64,000 bases of DNA from Siphonodentalium dalli (Eukaryota > Mollusca > Scaphopoda > Gadilida > Siphonodentaliidae), in NCBI GenBank assembly GCA_032622095.1, contig CP136066.1, positions 58,994,609 to 59,058,608 on the forward strand, written 5' to 3'. This document shows, one piece after another, positions 1 through 11,106 of the stretch (the first letter of the stretch is position 1; every line of letters begins with the position of its first letter). The notes under the pieces were generated by a model that had not been told where the DNA came from, searched no databases, and saw only the letters and a list, made by a program, of their open reading frames with translations. The translations under genes and the position numbers were made by a program.

Positions 1-527
1 ATCAAATATGGGAATATGTACTGAACACTGTGATGAATGATGTATTACAAAAAGAATATTATATCTCTTGAGTGTTCTTTGATAAAAATGACTTTGAACC
101 GGTTGTTGACAAATGATATACTAACTTCAGAATATGGTTGACTGAGAGGCAGCAGTTAATGGGTCAACCTTTCATGGCTGATGTCCATTCCGATATGAAT
201 GGCTTTTTACCAGTGTCAACAGGTGTCAAACTTCCACATGCGTGTTCACCCTGAGTGAGTGGTGACCTACTTACTAGAATTACTGTGGATATGGTAGGGG
301 TATGATTGAGGATTAGCATTCTATTGTCAACAGAGTCCAGAGCTGTTACAATGGCCAGCTGTTAACCCGTGCCTGCTGCCACCCACATAGCCAACATTCA
401 AGCAAGTAGATATCATTTGTCAACAACCGGTTCAAAGTAATTTTATCAAAGAACACTCAAGAAATATAATATTCTTTTTGTAATACATCATTCATCACAG
501 TGTTCAGTACATATTCCCATATTTGAT
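1..527. repeat. Inverted-repeat (MITE/fold-back type) element, left edge at window start
   Basis: Bases 1-119 reappear as reverse complement at 410-527, with one 1-base indel and a few mismatches. The arms are about 118 bp and the middle about 290 bp. No coding frame is visible. The left end coincides with the window edge, so the arm may be longer and any target duplication cannot be seen. The structure fits a non-autonomous DNA transposon; the superfamily is unknown. Confidence 0.8.
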
Positions 528-1023
528 TCTTAGATTTGGACTTTGTTTTTCTTGGACCATTGCCTGTAAATTATTTTTTTTTAAATCTCAATAAAGTTCA
601 CATTTTGTATTTCTAACATAATCCACCATGAAGTATACTCTCAAAATGTTGTATCAATGGGCTCGGTTTATATTATGACTAATATACATGAACAGAATCC
701 TTTATTTGGACTCTATAAAATTTTGGGACATTTTGGAAAAATTGGGTCCACAAAGCCCTTAAAATACCTGTATGATTTATTCTTGCGAGATAATTGCATG
801 ATATTTACAGGCAAATATCGATAGCATTGCTATTAGTAGAACTACATAGTGTTACTTCCCATGTATTTAGCTGTGGTACAGATGCATTTATATACGCGTT
901 TCCGTTCATATTCTGGCACTTTAATATGTGGCTTTCTGCGAGAAAATAACTGCAAACAAAGGCGTGAAAACTTGCTCGTGTGTTAATGTACCCGTATATG
1001 CATGGCTTAATAAACTCACTTAC
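528..1023. other. AT-rich stretch without recognised feature
   Basis: I see no gene, repeat structure or RNA here. Short open frames exist but lack similarity I recognise. If the promoter and first exon proposed at 1,024-1,113 are real, this is the start of their first intron. Confidence 0.5.
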
Positions 1024-1113
1024 CTTACTGCTAGCAACCAAATATGGACTCACAACTATAGAGGATGGTGGCGAAATGACTAGTGGCAGGATGGTTACTG
1101 AGATTTATAGCCG
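1024..1113 (-). promoter_or_regulatory. Possible TATA box, non-coding first exon and splice donor
   Basis: Read on the minus strand, a TATAAAT box lies at 1,109-1,103. About 80 bases downstream is a near-perfect splice donor, AAG|GTAAGTGAG, with the exon ending at 1,024. This spacing suits a short 5' exon starting near 1,080, with the gene running leftwards out of the window. The flanking 1,130-1,280 stretch is richer in CpG than its surroundings. TATA and donor motifs occur by chance in AT-rich DNA and no downstream exon can be seen, so this is a weak inference. Confidence 0.25.
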
Positions 1114-2317
1114 ACTGCTTGTCAACAACTCAGCACGTGTGGGGAGGTGATTGATGCGTAAACACATTGGTCACTCGCGTATCACGAAGACGAAGATTGA
1201 ACCACTCTTCGAGATAATCCTTTCACGCATATCCCGTGCGACGGAGGAAGGCACGCGTGTCAACATCGCTAATATGGCTGCAAATCGATAGTCATGAAGA
1301 ATAATGAACCACATATTATGTAAATGGATTATCACTCGTTGATAAAAATTACCTGGCTAATTTATATCGTGCTTTTTCTATTGATTTGAAATGATTATTT
1401 GGACAATTTTCCAGTCTGAGAAAATAAAGTCTGACTAAATATGGATAAAAACAAAACCGTGTTCAATTATCCATGTCATCCTGAATCTATTTGGGAAGAT
1501 GTACATTACTTAGGGAGGAAAAAGATCTGTCGTGTGTTAGAATCATACAAAAAACGCCAGATTATGGGTTTAAATAATTGTTGTCGATAATTTTATGAGT
1601 ATTAACACATCGGTGTAATTTCTTGATAAAGTACCTATTGTCTCCGATGAAGTACCCATGCACTGGTTATTTTGCAAAGTGTTTTCCTGATCAAGATATG
1701 TCTTATTTGTTTCTCTTTCCGGGTAACACTTCAATAATAACAACGACAGCAACAACAAAAACACAATCAAACACCGACATAAACAAAAACAACAGCAATA
1801 TATCGATTACAAAATATCGGCAGAAGCTCCACACATTTGTCTGGTGACTCATAAATACTATGTTTTGAACCTCAGGGGCTTGTCATTAAGAAAGCGAGTC
1901 AAATATAAACAATTTTACTGCACATAATGAGGGAGTTTTTACCTTGAAATTTGCTACTGCACCCGTCCATAAACATCCAGACCAAACTCAAGAGTTCACC
2001 AGTTGCACCACCCTGGGTTGGAACTTTCCAACAGTTACTGGCACCTCAATCTCATCAACTGTTGGAAATTTTTCCAAACTGAGGTTTGACAATGTTCAAC
2101 TGATGACCGTTTCAGACCAAAAGTATAAAATAGATATACTTTCGTTATTATGAAAACAACATATCCCACCCTATTTACTGGTTGGAAAATAAACCAATGG
2201 AAACAATTACAACCTATTATATACTTGGTTTAACGTTTTCAACGTTTTGTTATAAACAGAATTTCCAACGGTTGAAAAAAGTTACTAAATGACCACATAT
2301 CGACACGTTCCTGTATT
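1114..2317. other. Unassigned, mostly AT-rich; CAA-rich patch
   Basis: No convincing gene. A CAA/ACA-rich simple patch lies at about 1,735-1,800. At 2,010-2,110 there is weak similarity to the reverse complement of about 11,200-11,300, so the palindrome that begins clearly at 2,318 may extend outward in a decayed form. Confidence 0.4.
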
Positions 2318-3467
2318 AGTGTAGTGACTTAGCGACAAAATATTGTCATATTGGAACGGACTGGCCAAAAGTGCCATTTTTATATATTATGTCAAGTTAG
2401 GTGTGCTCTTTCAGAAAGTGAACTAGAAACAGGTTTATGATCAATATTAACCCTTGTTTCCAGTATAAATCCAAGATGGCGGCCAAATTCAATCATTATT
2501 TCACCATGACGTTCCAACTGGTATACAATTTAAGTCACATGCATAATAAAGGCATCATTCCATCCGGCATTGTCATATTTTGAAGATATTAGCAATCCAG
2601 GCTGACCAAATTTGAAAATTATCACTTTTTGGACCAAAAGCATGAAATTTTGTCATAAAATCATTCTCGTTTCAATTATTTCGGAATAATAAACAGACAA
2701 TTTCTCAAAACTGTTTCAGTGCAGATCAAAGGTTAAGATCTTAAAAATATACAACATCTAGGACAAATTCGTAACCATATTTTAGACATTTTGGATTATG
2801 TTACCCCTCACCCCAAAAATCATGACATTTTGTTTTTGTGATAAACATCCGATAGAACATGGATGAGAATCTATAAAGGGCACTATTCGATCACGTTTCT
2901 AAATACTGTAATTGCAATTACACACACAATGACCAAAGTTGAAATTTACAACTTTTTCGACTAAAATATTCAATTTTGTAAGAAAATCCTCGTCATTTCA
3001 AATATTTTGGTCCAATAAATGGTCATTTACACATAAGATATTTGCGATAGTTCAAAATGTTTGGTCTTAAATGTTTTGGACATATATACTGAAAACAATG
3101 AATACATTTTCTGTGGTTAATATGTAACAACGTTTCAGAAAATTTGGTTTATGTTACCCCTCACCCCAAAAATCACGAAAATGTGACTTGGTTGTAAAGA
3201 TTCAATAAATCTTTGGTTAAATCTTATAAAGTGAGTTTGTCGATGACAATTAGTCATATATTGTTATGTAACAATCTCATTGACAGTATACTGTTTAAAT
3301 ATACAATTGTATGCCTAATAACAGCTATATTTTATGGTAAAATAACCATCATTTCAAATATTTTCAACCAATATATGGGCAATTTCTCAAAATTTCCCAA
3401 GATCGTATACCACATGCGGCCTTGAAAGTTTCGAAAATGACTGTCGAATACAACACATTTAAAGGTG
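2318..3467. repeat. Outer left arm of a 9-kb palindromic element
   Basis: This segment matches the reverse complement of about 9,985-11,106. Shared landmarks include the phrase TGTTACCCCTCACCCCAAAA, present twice in each arm. The arm contains an internal direct duplication with a period of about 350 bp (2,640-2,830 against 2,960-3,190). Small indels and many substitutions show the duplication is old. There is no coding frame. The arm resumes at 7,485 after an inserted element. Confidence 0.85.
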
Positions 3468-3476
3468 TATACACGT
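3468..3476. repeat. Left 9-bp target-site duplication TATACACGT
   Basis: TATACACGT here is repeated at 7,476-7,484 on the other side of the inserted element. The opposite palindrome arm shows the uninterrupted site (about 9,990-10,020, reverse strand), so the empty site can be read inside this window. Confidence 0.8.
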
Positions 3477-3999
3477 GGGCATTTTTCAAAAAATGTGGCC
3501 GATTTGGGTATTCAAGAATCAAAAAATTATTTCAACGAGAAAACATATTTTAGCCGTTTTTCGTGGTTGAGGGTATCCAGTAGATCAGCGGATAGTAAAA
3601 TGCGACCTTAATCACCCCTAGATCCTGTCCGAATCAGGTCCAATGACGATGCACACACCTAGTGTCCCTACTGTTGCCATTATGTTTTTCAATGTAAATA
3701 TGATTTTGAGTGATATAGAGGTGGAAAATAACATACGCAACATGTGCATTGTGTGGTAATCAGAATTTGCAAAAAATAAACACCAAAATATGATGAGTAT
3801 AACGAGTTATGATAATGTATATGTGATATGCATAAATTTCCGATATCCAGGTATCGAGTTTTCACGACCTGGAATGGTGTGCATTTCTGTTTGATTATGG
3901 CCATATATTTTTCCGAAGATTAAGGTAAATACTCCACAATTCTATCGGGATGAGGGAATCCAATTCAAATTAATCTCGATACGACAGAAAAACTCGACG

Positions 4000-4396
4000 G
4001 TAACAGATGGGACAATCCAATAACAAGAGAGACACTTGACGTAACAGAAGGGACAGTTTTATTATGAACATACTTGTGGAAACATTATTTCCAACAATAA
4101 AACAAAATGTCACTTTCCATAAGTGAACGAGACCCAACTGGACCAAATGCGTACCAGACCTGGAAACAAAATGTATTAAACGATAGTCTGATGCATAATT
4201 AGCCTATCATTTGGTAACAGGAAGGACTGGTAGTAACAGGAAGGACACATATATACCAAATGTGACCAACAACACAATATAGTATGCGATCCGACATAGT
4301 ATAACTAAAGGCTAACGTTCTGAACGTCAAATATAGGTGCAATTGATGAAATTTATGACATATACGCCGCAATTGGTCTCCGGTAACAGGAAGGAC
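4000..4396 (+). repeat. Left subterminal array of GTAACAG(N)AGGGAC motifs
   Basis: Copies at about 4,000, 4,041, 4,214, 4,232 and 4,383, with a weaker one at 4,021, all read GTAACAG followed by a purine-rich GGGAC or AGGAC, on the plus strand. Repeated subterminal motifs are often transposase-binding sites in DNA transposons; that function is inferred here. Confidence 0.65.
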
Positions 4397-6497
4397 ATTA
4401 GCGTAACTATAGCATATTGGCAATTCATATTTGTTGTCAAGACTATAACCGTGGATTTATTTTTCGTATGATGTATTATTGCAGAACTTTGTGACAATTT
4501 TAACTATAAACAGAGATCACATACTGGTAATGGCATATTGATACAATACAGAGTGACAATAAGCAAGACACACATGAACATTGTGTTTAAATATAGTATT
4601 GAAATGATAATACAATAATACATTTCGCACGATGTTCATTGACACCATGCACATAATTTGATAAAATTACCTTCGTCCGACGCATACATGCGTACATCTG
4701 TTGTATCGTGAACAAAATATGTTTTGTTTGAAATTCCACTAATCAGGGGGAGGGGTCAGTAAAAAAAATCCGGATGCTAGGCGCTTTTTTATTTTTCTCC
4801 CCCGTTGGTACTCACCACCCCCTAATTTTTTTCCCATTCTGTGATAGGGATCCACCCCTCCAAACTGCTTCAAATGACTATTTACTCAGTTATCATGATC
4901 TTATCTGATCAATGTTCCATATAATGATTATAGAAGCATTCCTTCTTTTATTTACCAACAAGACTAATGTTTCAAAACAAGTCGCCAATAAATGTGGGCT
5001 GTATGGTATGCTGGTGGATTGACATTTAAAGTCCAAGATGGCAATGTTTGTTTGAAACAAATTTTGGGGGAAACATGGAGGCTACCTTCTAGAGGTCACT
5101 TCGAAGATCCATATGAAGTTTTGGTGATGATTGGATGAGAAATGTAACCTGCAAAGTGCGCTAAAGGATTTGGTCATACAAAGAGTAAAATCCAAGATGG
5201 CTGCCAGCGGCCATACTTTTCATAAAAATGTCGTTCAAATTTGGCAACTCCCATCTAGAGGTGACCCCAGATCTATATACCGAATATCGTTGAAATCGGT
5301 CAAAGTTTGTTCTAACACCTTTGTTTTATTTTATTATGTTTTTTAGAATATTCTATTTTTATTTGAAGAGTTCAGTGAAGAGTTTACATTTTGTTTAAGA
5401 ATCTATTTTTGTGTTGTTTTCATTTATATCAGGTTGAATAAATCATTTTTATTAGAACTATTTAAATCTGAGCCTTTCCGTGTCAATGTGCATTGATAGA
5501 TCCTTGATGAAAACATTTAGCAAGCTGACCTTTTTATTGCCACTTGATGTCATCCATCATTATTAACTGATGGTGAACTCAAACCCCCCTACCAAGAGTT
5601 AAGTACATACCTATTACATACATGTAATAGAAGCATTCTTAAAACCTTATGTCCCATCATTTTGAAGACAATTGATTCGAGGAAAAAAGTTACAGGGCCA
5701 GGAAAAAATGTGTCAGTCGGGCTGCTGAAAGATTCACCCACCCACCCGCCTAGTGTTCGGAAAATAATTGCAGACCCCCCCCCACCTGCTGTAACTGGCT
5801 TTAAAATAAATTTTGATTTGGTTACTAGACAGGTTTAGATTGAACAACTTCTGACGTCTGCAGCATGGCAGGTGGTCATATACAATGGTAGCGCACCTTT
5901 TACTACTAGTATGTTGATAGCTAATATCCAGTTAACACCGTTTGCTCATTGCTATTTGTTTACACACGAGTAGCGGTCTCGTTAAATACTGATTATAGTA
6001 AACTCTGTATATTTCGTGTATGTCGTAGATGAATAATGGAATCGCTGCGGAATGATGGATATAATTTGTTTGGAATTAGAATATAGTACCTCACAATTAA
6101 ATGACTTTTCACATACATGTACATGTACCTTGTGCATGACCGCAGTAATTCAATTTCGTGAGTTTTTGAAATCATAGCATATCAGCAGGTCTACCAGCAT
6201 CATAGCATATTAGCAGGACCACCTGATCAGGTGTGTGTCTATATCTGACAGTTTACACGGGTTTGTGTTGGGCATGGGAATTGGCCCTAAGTGAATTTAT
6301 GTGAAAACTGTTTGATCATTGCAAATGAGCACGTATACTTTCATTTACTGGATCGCAATCAAGTATAATAGAAAACATTCTATATCAAAATGAGTGTGTG
6401 GAAGACAGAAATGGAAGGCGTTCTGCAAGGAAATACAAATACAATGTATGTGTCAATTCACTGCCAAAAATAACAACTGTGTAATCTATTGTCACTG

Positions 6498-7094
6498 CTG
6501 TTACCGCAATGTCCCTCCTGTTACCACATCCAGCATTATCTGACTTAGACAGGAATGATGAGTAAAATCTGTGAAAATATTGATGTTATAAGCCAGGAAT
6601 CAGAGCATGGTGATGTCAAAATCATTACGACATGCAAACTAATACTTACTCATGCCATTGTTTAAAATTTTGTCCATGCTGTTACCAAAGTGTTCCCTAC
6701 TGTTACAATTTAAAAGGTAACAGTAGGGATGGTAACAGTGGGGACGTTTCGGGTTTATAGAGGGGATTCCCACCGGTCGTCCATTGTTATGTAACAAAAT
6801 GTAAGTGTTGCCCCACGGGAATCACATTGGACAAAACTAAGAAGAGAAACATTTGTGTAATAATAAACTCACAGACCTGTATCTATCGGTAACAGTAGTG
6901 ACACACTCCCAATGTACTCACCTGTCTGATGAATGATACTGTCAATTACGGGCAAATTAATTGCACCGACCAGCGGATAACAGTTGTTTAGCCATGGGTA
7001 TTGATGAGTAGTACTGGAAACCAATTTGCACTTCCTCATTCGCCAATGCCAGGACAGTTGTATTATGTGTTTCTCTCTTGGTAACAGTAGGGAC
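6498..7094. repeat. Right subterminal array of the same motif, both orientations
   Basis: Minus-strand copies lie at about 6,498-6,524 and 6,678-6,706. Plus-strand copies lie at about 6,717-6,746 (two), 6,891 and 7,081. With the left array this gives about a dozen copies concentrated toward the two ends and absent from the centre of the element. Confidence 0.65.
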
Positions 7095-7475
7095 CACCAA
7101 TCGTGGGACAGTTTTGTGACCTAAATTATGTTACTTGACTTGGTAAAAATTGTGCCTATTTTGTGATTTTATGATCAGGCGTGTTACATATGATGCAAAT
7201 TGTCTAATAAAGTGGTATTTAATGGTCATATTTTATACCACAATGTCTGTTTTTGGGGATATTTCGGAAAATGGGACAGGCATAATTGGCCATTTTGGCC
7301 ATATTACGAGCCTCTGGATTGTAGAGATATCAAGGAGCGGATGATATAGGGTCTGCAACAAGTCGACCCCATCCCATATTATATCTCAAAATAAAAAAAT
7401 GTGATCATTAATAAACTTTTCTAAAAATAAATGGTGATGGACAGAAATAGGCCACTTTTTTTGAAAAATGCCCAT

Positions 7476-7484
7476 TATACACGT
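7476..7484. repeat. Right 9-bp target-site duplication TATACACGT
   Basis: Exact copy of 3,468-3,476. Removing the element plus one copy joins sequence that aligns without a gap to the other palindrome arm. Confidence 0.8.
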
Positions 7485-8077
7485 CATGTCTTGGTGAAAT
7501 AGAATAAAATTCTAATAATCTATTATACCATAAATAATTTGAAGGTTTTGACTTATATAATCTACAAATGTAGCATACAATAGGGGGTATATATATAGAC
7601 ATGTAGTTCAGATCACAACTTTAATTTGTCTATCAATAATACACATAACATAAAGATGATCTATCTTTGTTTATACTCTGTTCTTAAATTCACGTTTGTT
7701 ATGTTGTACCTGTATAACTATAATGTGCACAGTCTGATCATACCAGCAGATATATAGCTCATAGATTGTCATGTTATAATCACCGGTGACCATGTTGATA
7801 CATTGAACAAATATTTTAGGCATTCTTAATATCACAATTACAACTGCATAATTATGAGCATGGCAAATCAGCTATTGCACATTTCCATCTGTTAAAAGTT
7901 TGGGATTTGCAACAACACTTGATGAGTTCTGAACACGCAGCTGCAGCTTCTGGTAATGTTGTCCACAATATGGATTACATCCATGATCTTCAACTGTCCA
8001 TTCCCAGTCATGCAGGCCATGTATTGGAATTGTTATGTCATGACAAGTGTACCACAATCCTGGCTCATTTCATATGC
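7485..8077. repeat. Inner left arm of the 9-kb palindrome
   Basis: Reverse complement of about 9,505-9,985. Shared blocks include ACAACTTTAATTTGTC at 7,615 and AAGTGTACCACAATCCT at 8,045. The left copy holds about 95 bases near 7,945-8,040 that the right copy lacks. Open frames here are not conserved in the opposite arm and look fortuitous. Confidence 0.8.
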
Positions 8078-8259
8078 TGTATCAGGGCCCCTTTTGAGCG
8101 ACAAGTTTTGGAGAATTTTCTTCATATGCCTCGTTATCAGCAACTTTTGACAACCTTTATTATAATTAATTGTAATGAAACGTTCGAGTTCTTTGAAAAT
8201 ATATGAGGACGAATCTAGTTGAATAAAAGGTTGATTCGCCTATAGAAGAAATGTACATG

Positions 8260-8873
8260 TATCTGTGATAAAACGGGATAATATTTCCATGCTATCCAGA
8301 AACTTTTTCTGCCCTTTATATGGAAGAACAAAGTGGTATCAAAACCAGATATCGAATGAAAATTGGGTAGTGATAACAATTGTCATCGCCCAGAGCGGAA
8401 AATGTGCTGTTGTCATGGTACAATGTTTTAGTTTTGCCTGTTCCTAGAGAAACACATGTATCACCACCACTATTAGCATCCGTAAACTTTGAAAACAGAC
8501 CGATGACCATTACCAGGACATCTGTGTCAACAATCCGAGCACGAATGGTCGTCAGCCCACAAGAAAGCGCATGGATAATGTGCGGCACAATTCTAATATC
8601 AGCTTCCTCCTGACAACAGTTTCTCAAGATTGACCAGGAAGAATTTGCTATTTTGAGAGTTGACGAACATTCTGTCATGTTTAACACTTTATCATCTTGT
8701 TCTGACGCATTACTTGTCAGGAATACAAAAAGTTCAAGCTTATTGTCAGAATGACGGAGGAAGTCGTTCCATTTTTTTGGAATCTTAGTTTGGCCACCAA
8801 CTTTTCGTCCAAGACCTATATCACGATTCTCATTAGTGCTGCCTTTTGTGCTGCCTTCAAAATACCTATCCTA
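8260..8873 (-). pseudogene. Transposon-type protein fragment with EEAD and DTDV motifs
   Basis: Reading leftwards from about 8,873, a frame of roughly 185 codons runs to 8,316. It contains in order a basic GRKVGGQTKIP segment, a W-x-FLR-x5-LELFVFL segment, CQEEADIRI, RIVDTDVLVMV and SLGTGK. I recall this order from a large family of uncharacterised repeat-associated proteins in cnidarian, mollusc and arthropod genomes; the biochemical function is unknown to me. A frameshift near 8,325 ends the frame, and the next frame continues with IKGRKSFW, which matches the family's following block. It therefore looks like a decayed transposon gene at the core of the palindrome. A CAG/TAG acceptor-like site precedes the fragment at about 8,874. 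The N-terminal half appears on the opposite strand at 9,040-9,411. Confidence 0.55.
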
Positions 8874-8953
8874 CACAACACACATGATATTAACACTTCT
8901 TAGTTTGTAGAGTAGAAACTTCATTGGTGACTGTGTAATAATTAAAAGTACAT
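8868..8953. repeat. Left copy of short inverted repeat bounding an inverted segment
   Basis: About 85 bases centred on AACACTTCTTAG (8,892-8,903) match the reverse complement of about 9,411-9,496. The pair brackets the plus-strand gene fragment and gives a natural explanation for its inversion. Confidence 0.75.
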
Positions 8954-9039
8954 GTAGATCTTATCGCAGGCACAATTATATGCACAAGAACGCCTCTATC
9001 AAATATCTTGCACGTACTTCCAATATTTTATTTCTTGTA

Positions 9040-9411
9040 ATAGTGTGTTCGAACAACATTTGGGCAGTTCAAAAAACCCGAAATCGCTTCTCCGCTATTC
9101 CAAACGATCAAGTGCAGGAACAGGAGAACATCAAATTGAAAGGAAATGGAGCGTTGATAGGTTTAACAGAGAGCTCATCAACAATAACGAGATGGCTACA
9201 ACTCCCCGAACCAGATGTGTTTTTCTCCCATGATAGTCGGCTATTTCCCCCGCCTTATCAACGGGAGGTAAATTCAAGGGGACACAATCTGATTTGCTGG
9301 GATGTATCCGGGAAGCAATTGGAGATATATCGGACCCACCTAAAAATGTTCAGTGCAAGATATTTGATGGAGGCGTTCTTGTGGATATGATTGTACCTGC
9401 AATATAGTATC
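9040..9411 (+). pseudogene. N-terminal part of the same transposon protein, inverted
   Basis: The plus strand encodes VQKTRNRFSAI, DQVQEQENIKLKGNGA and GLTESSSTITRW from about 9,067. After a frameshift it encodes DGGVLVDMIVPA at 9,366-9,404. These correspond to the blocks I remember as QKT-FS-I-DQ-HEQ-VKG-GG-VGLTE and as VDGG-L, which in that family precede the block starting at 8,873. The strand is opposite to the C-terminal fragment. Inverting 8,953-9,411 between the flanking inverted repeats would restore one strand and the expected order. A bounded local inversion of the gene is therefore more likely than two unrelated genes. Frameshifts and lack of a clear start mark it as dead. Confidence 0.55.
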
Positions 9412-9496
9412 TACTTTTAATGATTACGCCCAGTCACTAATGAAGTTTCTACTCTACAGACTAAGAAGTGTTACTGTCATATATATGTGGTGTGGG
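9411..9496. repeat. Right copy of short inverted repeat bounding an inverted segment
   Basis: Reverse complement of 8,868-8,953, with several mismatches. It abuts the inner end of the right palindrome arm. Confidence 0.75.
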
Positions 9497-9504
9497 ACAT
9501 ATGA

Positions 9505-11106
9505 AACGAGCTGCCTAGGATTGTGGTACACTTATGTCATGCCAAGCTGCAGTTGTGTGCTCAGAACTCATTAAGTGTTGTTGCAAATCACAAACTTGTA
9601 ACAGATGCAAATGTGCAAACGCTGATTTACCATACACAGAGTTATGTAAATGTAATTGTGTGCTTAAAATATTTGTTCAACGTATAAACACAGGCAGCGG
9701 TGATTATAACATGACAATCTATGAGTTGCTATCTATCGGCTGGTATTATCAGTCTGTGAACATTATAGTTATATAACATAACAAACATGAATTTAAGAAC
9801 ACAGTATAAACAAAGATAGGCCATATTTATGTGTATTATTGATTGACAATTTAAAGTTGTGACCTGAAATGCATATCTATATATACACCCCTCTTGAATG
9901 CTAGATTACATAAGTCAATGATATTGGGTCAAATATATCAATTAATGGTATTATAGATTCTTTTATTTTTATTTTATTTCACCAAAACATTACATGTATA
10001 TACCCTATATGTGTTGTATATATATTGGATGTTCATTTTCGAAACTTTTAAAACCGCATATTGTATATGATTGCATATTGCCATTCTATTGGTTGAACAT
10101 ATTTGAAATGATCAAATAAATTGTTATTATGCATACAATCGTTAATTTCAACAGTATACTGACAATGAGATTGTTACATTATAATATATGACGAATTGCG
10201 ATCGACAAACTCATTTTATAAGATTTAACCAAAGATTTATTGAATCCTTACAACAAGTCACATTTTCGTGATTTTTGGGGTGAGGGGTAACATAAACCAA
10301 GTTTTCTGAAACGTTGTTACATATTAAACACATACAATGTGTTAATCGTTTTCAGTATATATGTCCAAAACATATAAGACCGAACATTGTGAACTATCGC
10401 AAATATCCTATGAGTAAATGACCATTTATTGGACCAAAATATTTGAAATGACGAGGATTTTCTTACAAATTTGCATATGTTTTGTCGAAAAAGATGTTAT
10501 ATTTCAACTTTGATCATTGTGTATGTAATTGCCATTGCAGTATTTAGAATGTAGGATGCTTATCACAAAAACAATATTTCATGATTTTTGGGGTGAGGGG
10601 TAACATAATCAAAAATTTCTAAAATACGGTTAAGAATGTGTCCTAGATATTGTATGTTTTTATTAGAGTATACTTGTCCAAAAATGCTAAGACCTTAACC
10701 TTTGATCTACACTGAAACATTTTTGAGAAATTGTCTGTTTATTATTCCGAAATAATTGAAACGAGAATGATTATATGACAAAATTGCATGTTTTTGGTAC
10801 AAAAAGTGATAAATTTCCAATTTGGTCAGCCTGGGTTGCTACTATCGTCAAAATATGACAATGTCAGGTTGAATGACGCCTTTATTATGCATGCGACTCA
10901 AATGTTTATACCAGTTGGAACGTCAGTGTGAAATAATGATTGAATTTGACCGCCATCTTGGATTTATACTGGAAACAAGGGTTAATATTGATCAGAAACC
11001 TGTTTCTAGTTCACTTTCTGAAAGAGCACACATAACTTGACAAAATATTAAAAAATGGCACTTTTGGCCAGTCCGTTCCAAAAAAAACGCTAAGTAACTA
11101 CACTAT
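9505..11106. repeat. Uninterrupted right arm of the 9-kb palindrome
   Basis: Matches, as reverse complement, 7,485-8,077 followed directly by 2,318-3,467. It is therefore the pre-insertion form of the left arm. The outer boundary is near the CGCTAAGTAACTACACT sequence at 11,089-11,105. No coding frame. Confidence 0.85.

Larger units (their letters stand above)
3477..7475. mobile_element. 4.0-kb non-autonomous Mutator-like DNA transposon
   Basis: The left end reads GGGCATTTTTCAAAAAA and the reverse complement of the right end reads the same after an extra AT. About 29 bp match with two mismatches. It is bounded by 9-bp direct repeats TATACACGT, a length typical of the Mutator/MULE superfamily. 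Both subterminal regions carry copies of a GTAACAGNAGGGAC motif (separate entries). No transposase frame is visible, so it would depend on an enzyme supplied in trans. The interior at about 4,735-5,345 contains a repeat around AAGATGGC and CTAGAGGTGA that also occurs in the 14-kb palindrome. The two-base excess at the right end is odd and may mean the TIR boundary is slightly misplaced. Confidence 0.7.

Noticed and set aside
7907-8206. 99-codon plus-strand frame as a gene
   Set aside because: It overlaps the inner palindrome arm, and the corresponding sequence in the other arm lacks the frame and carries a deletion of about 95 bases.
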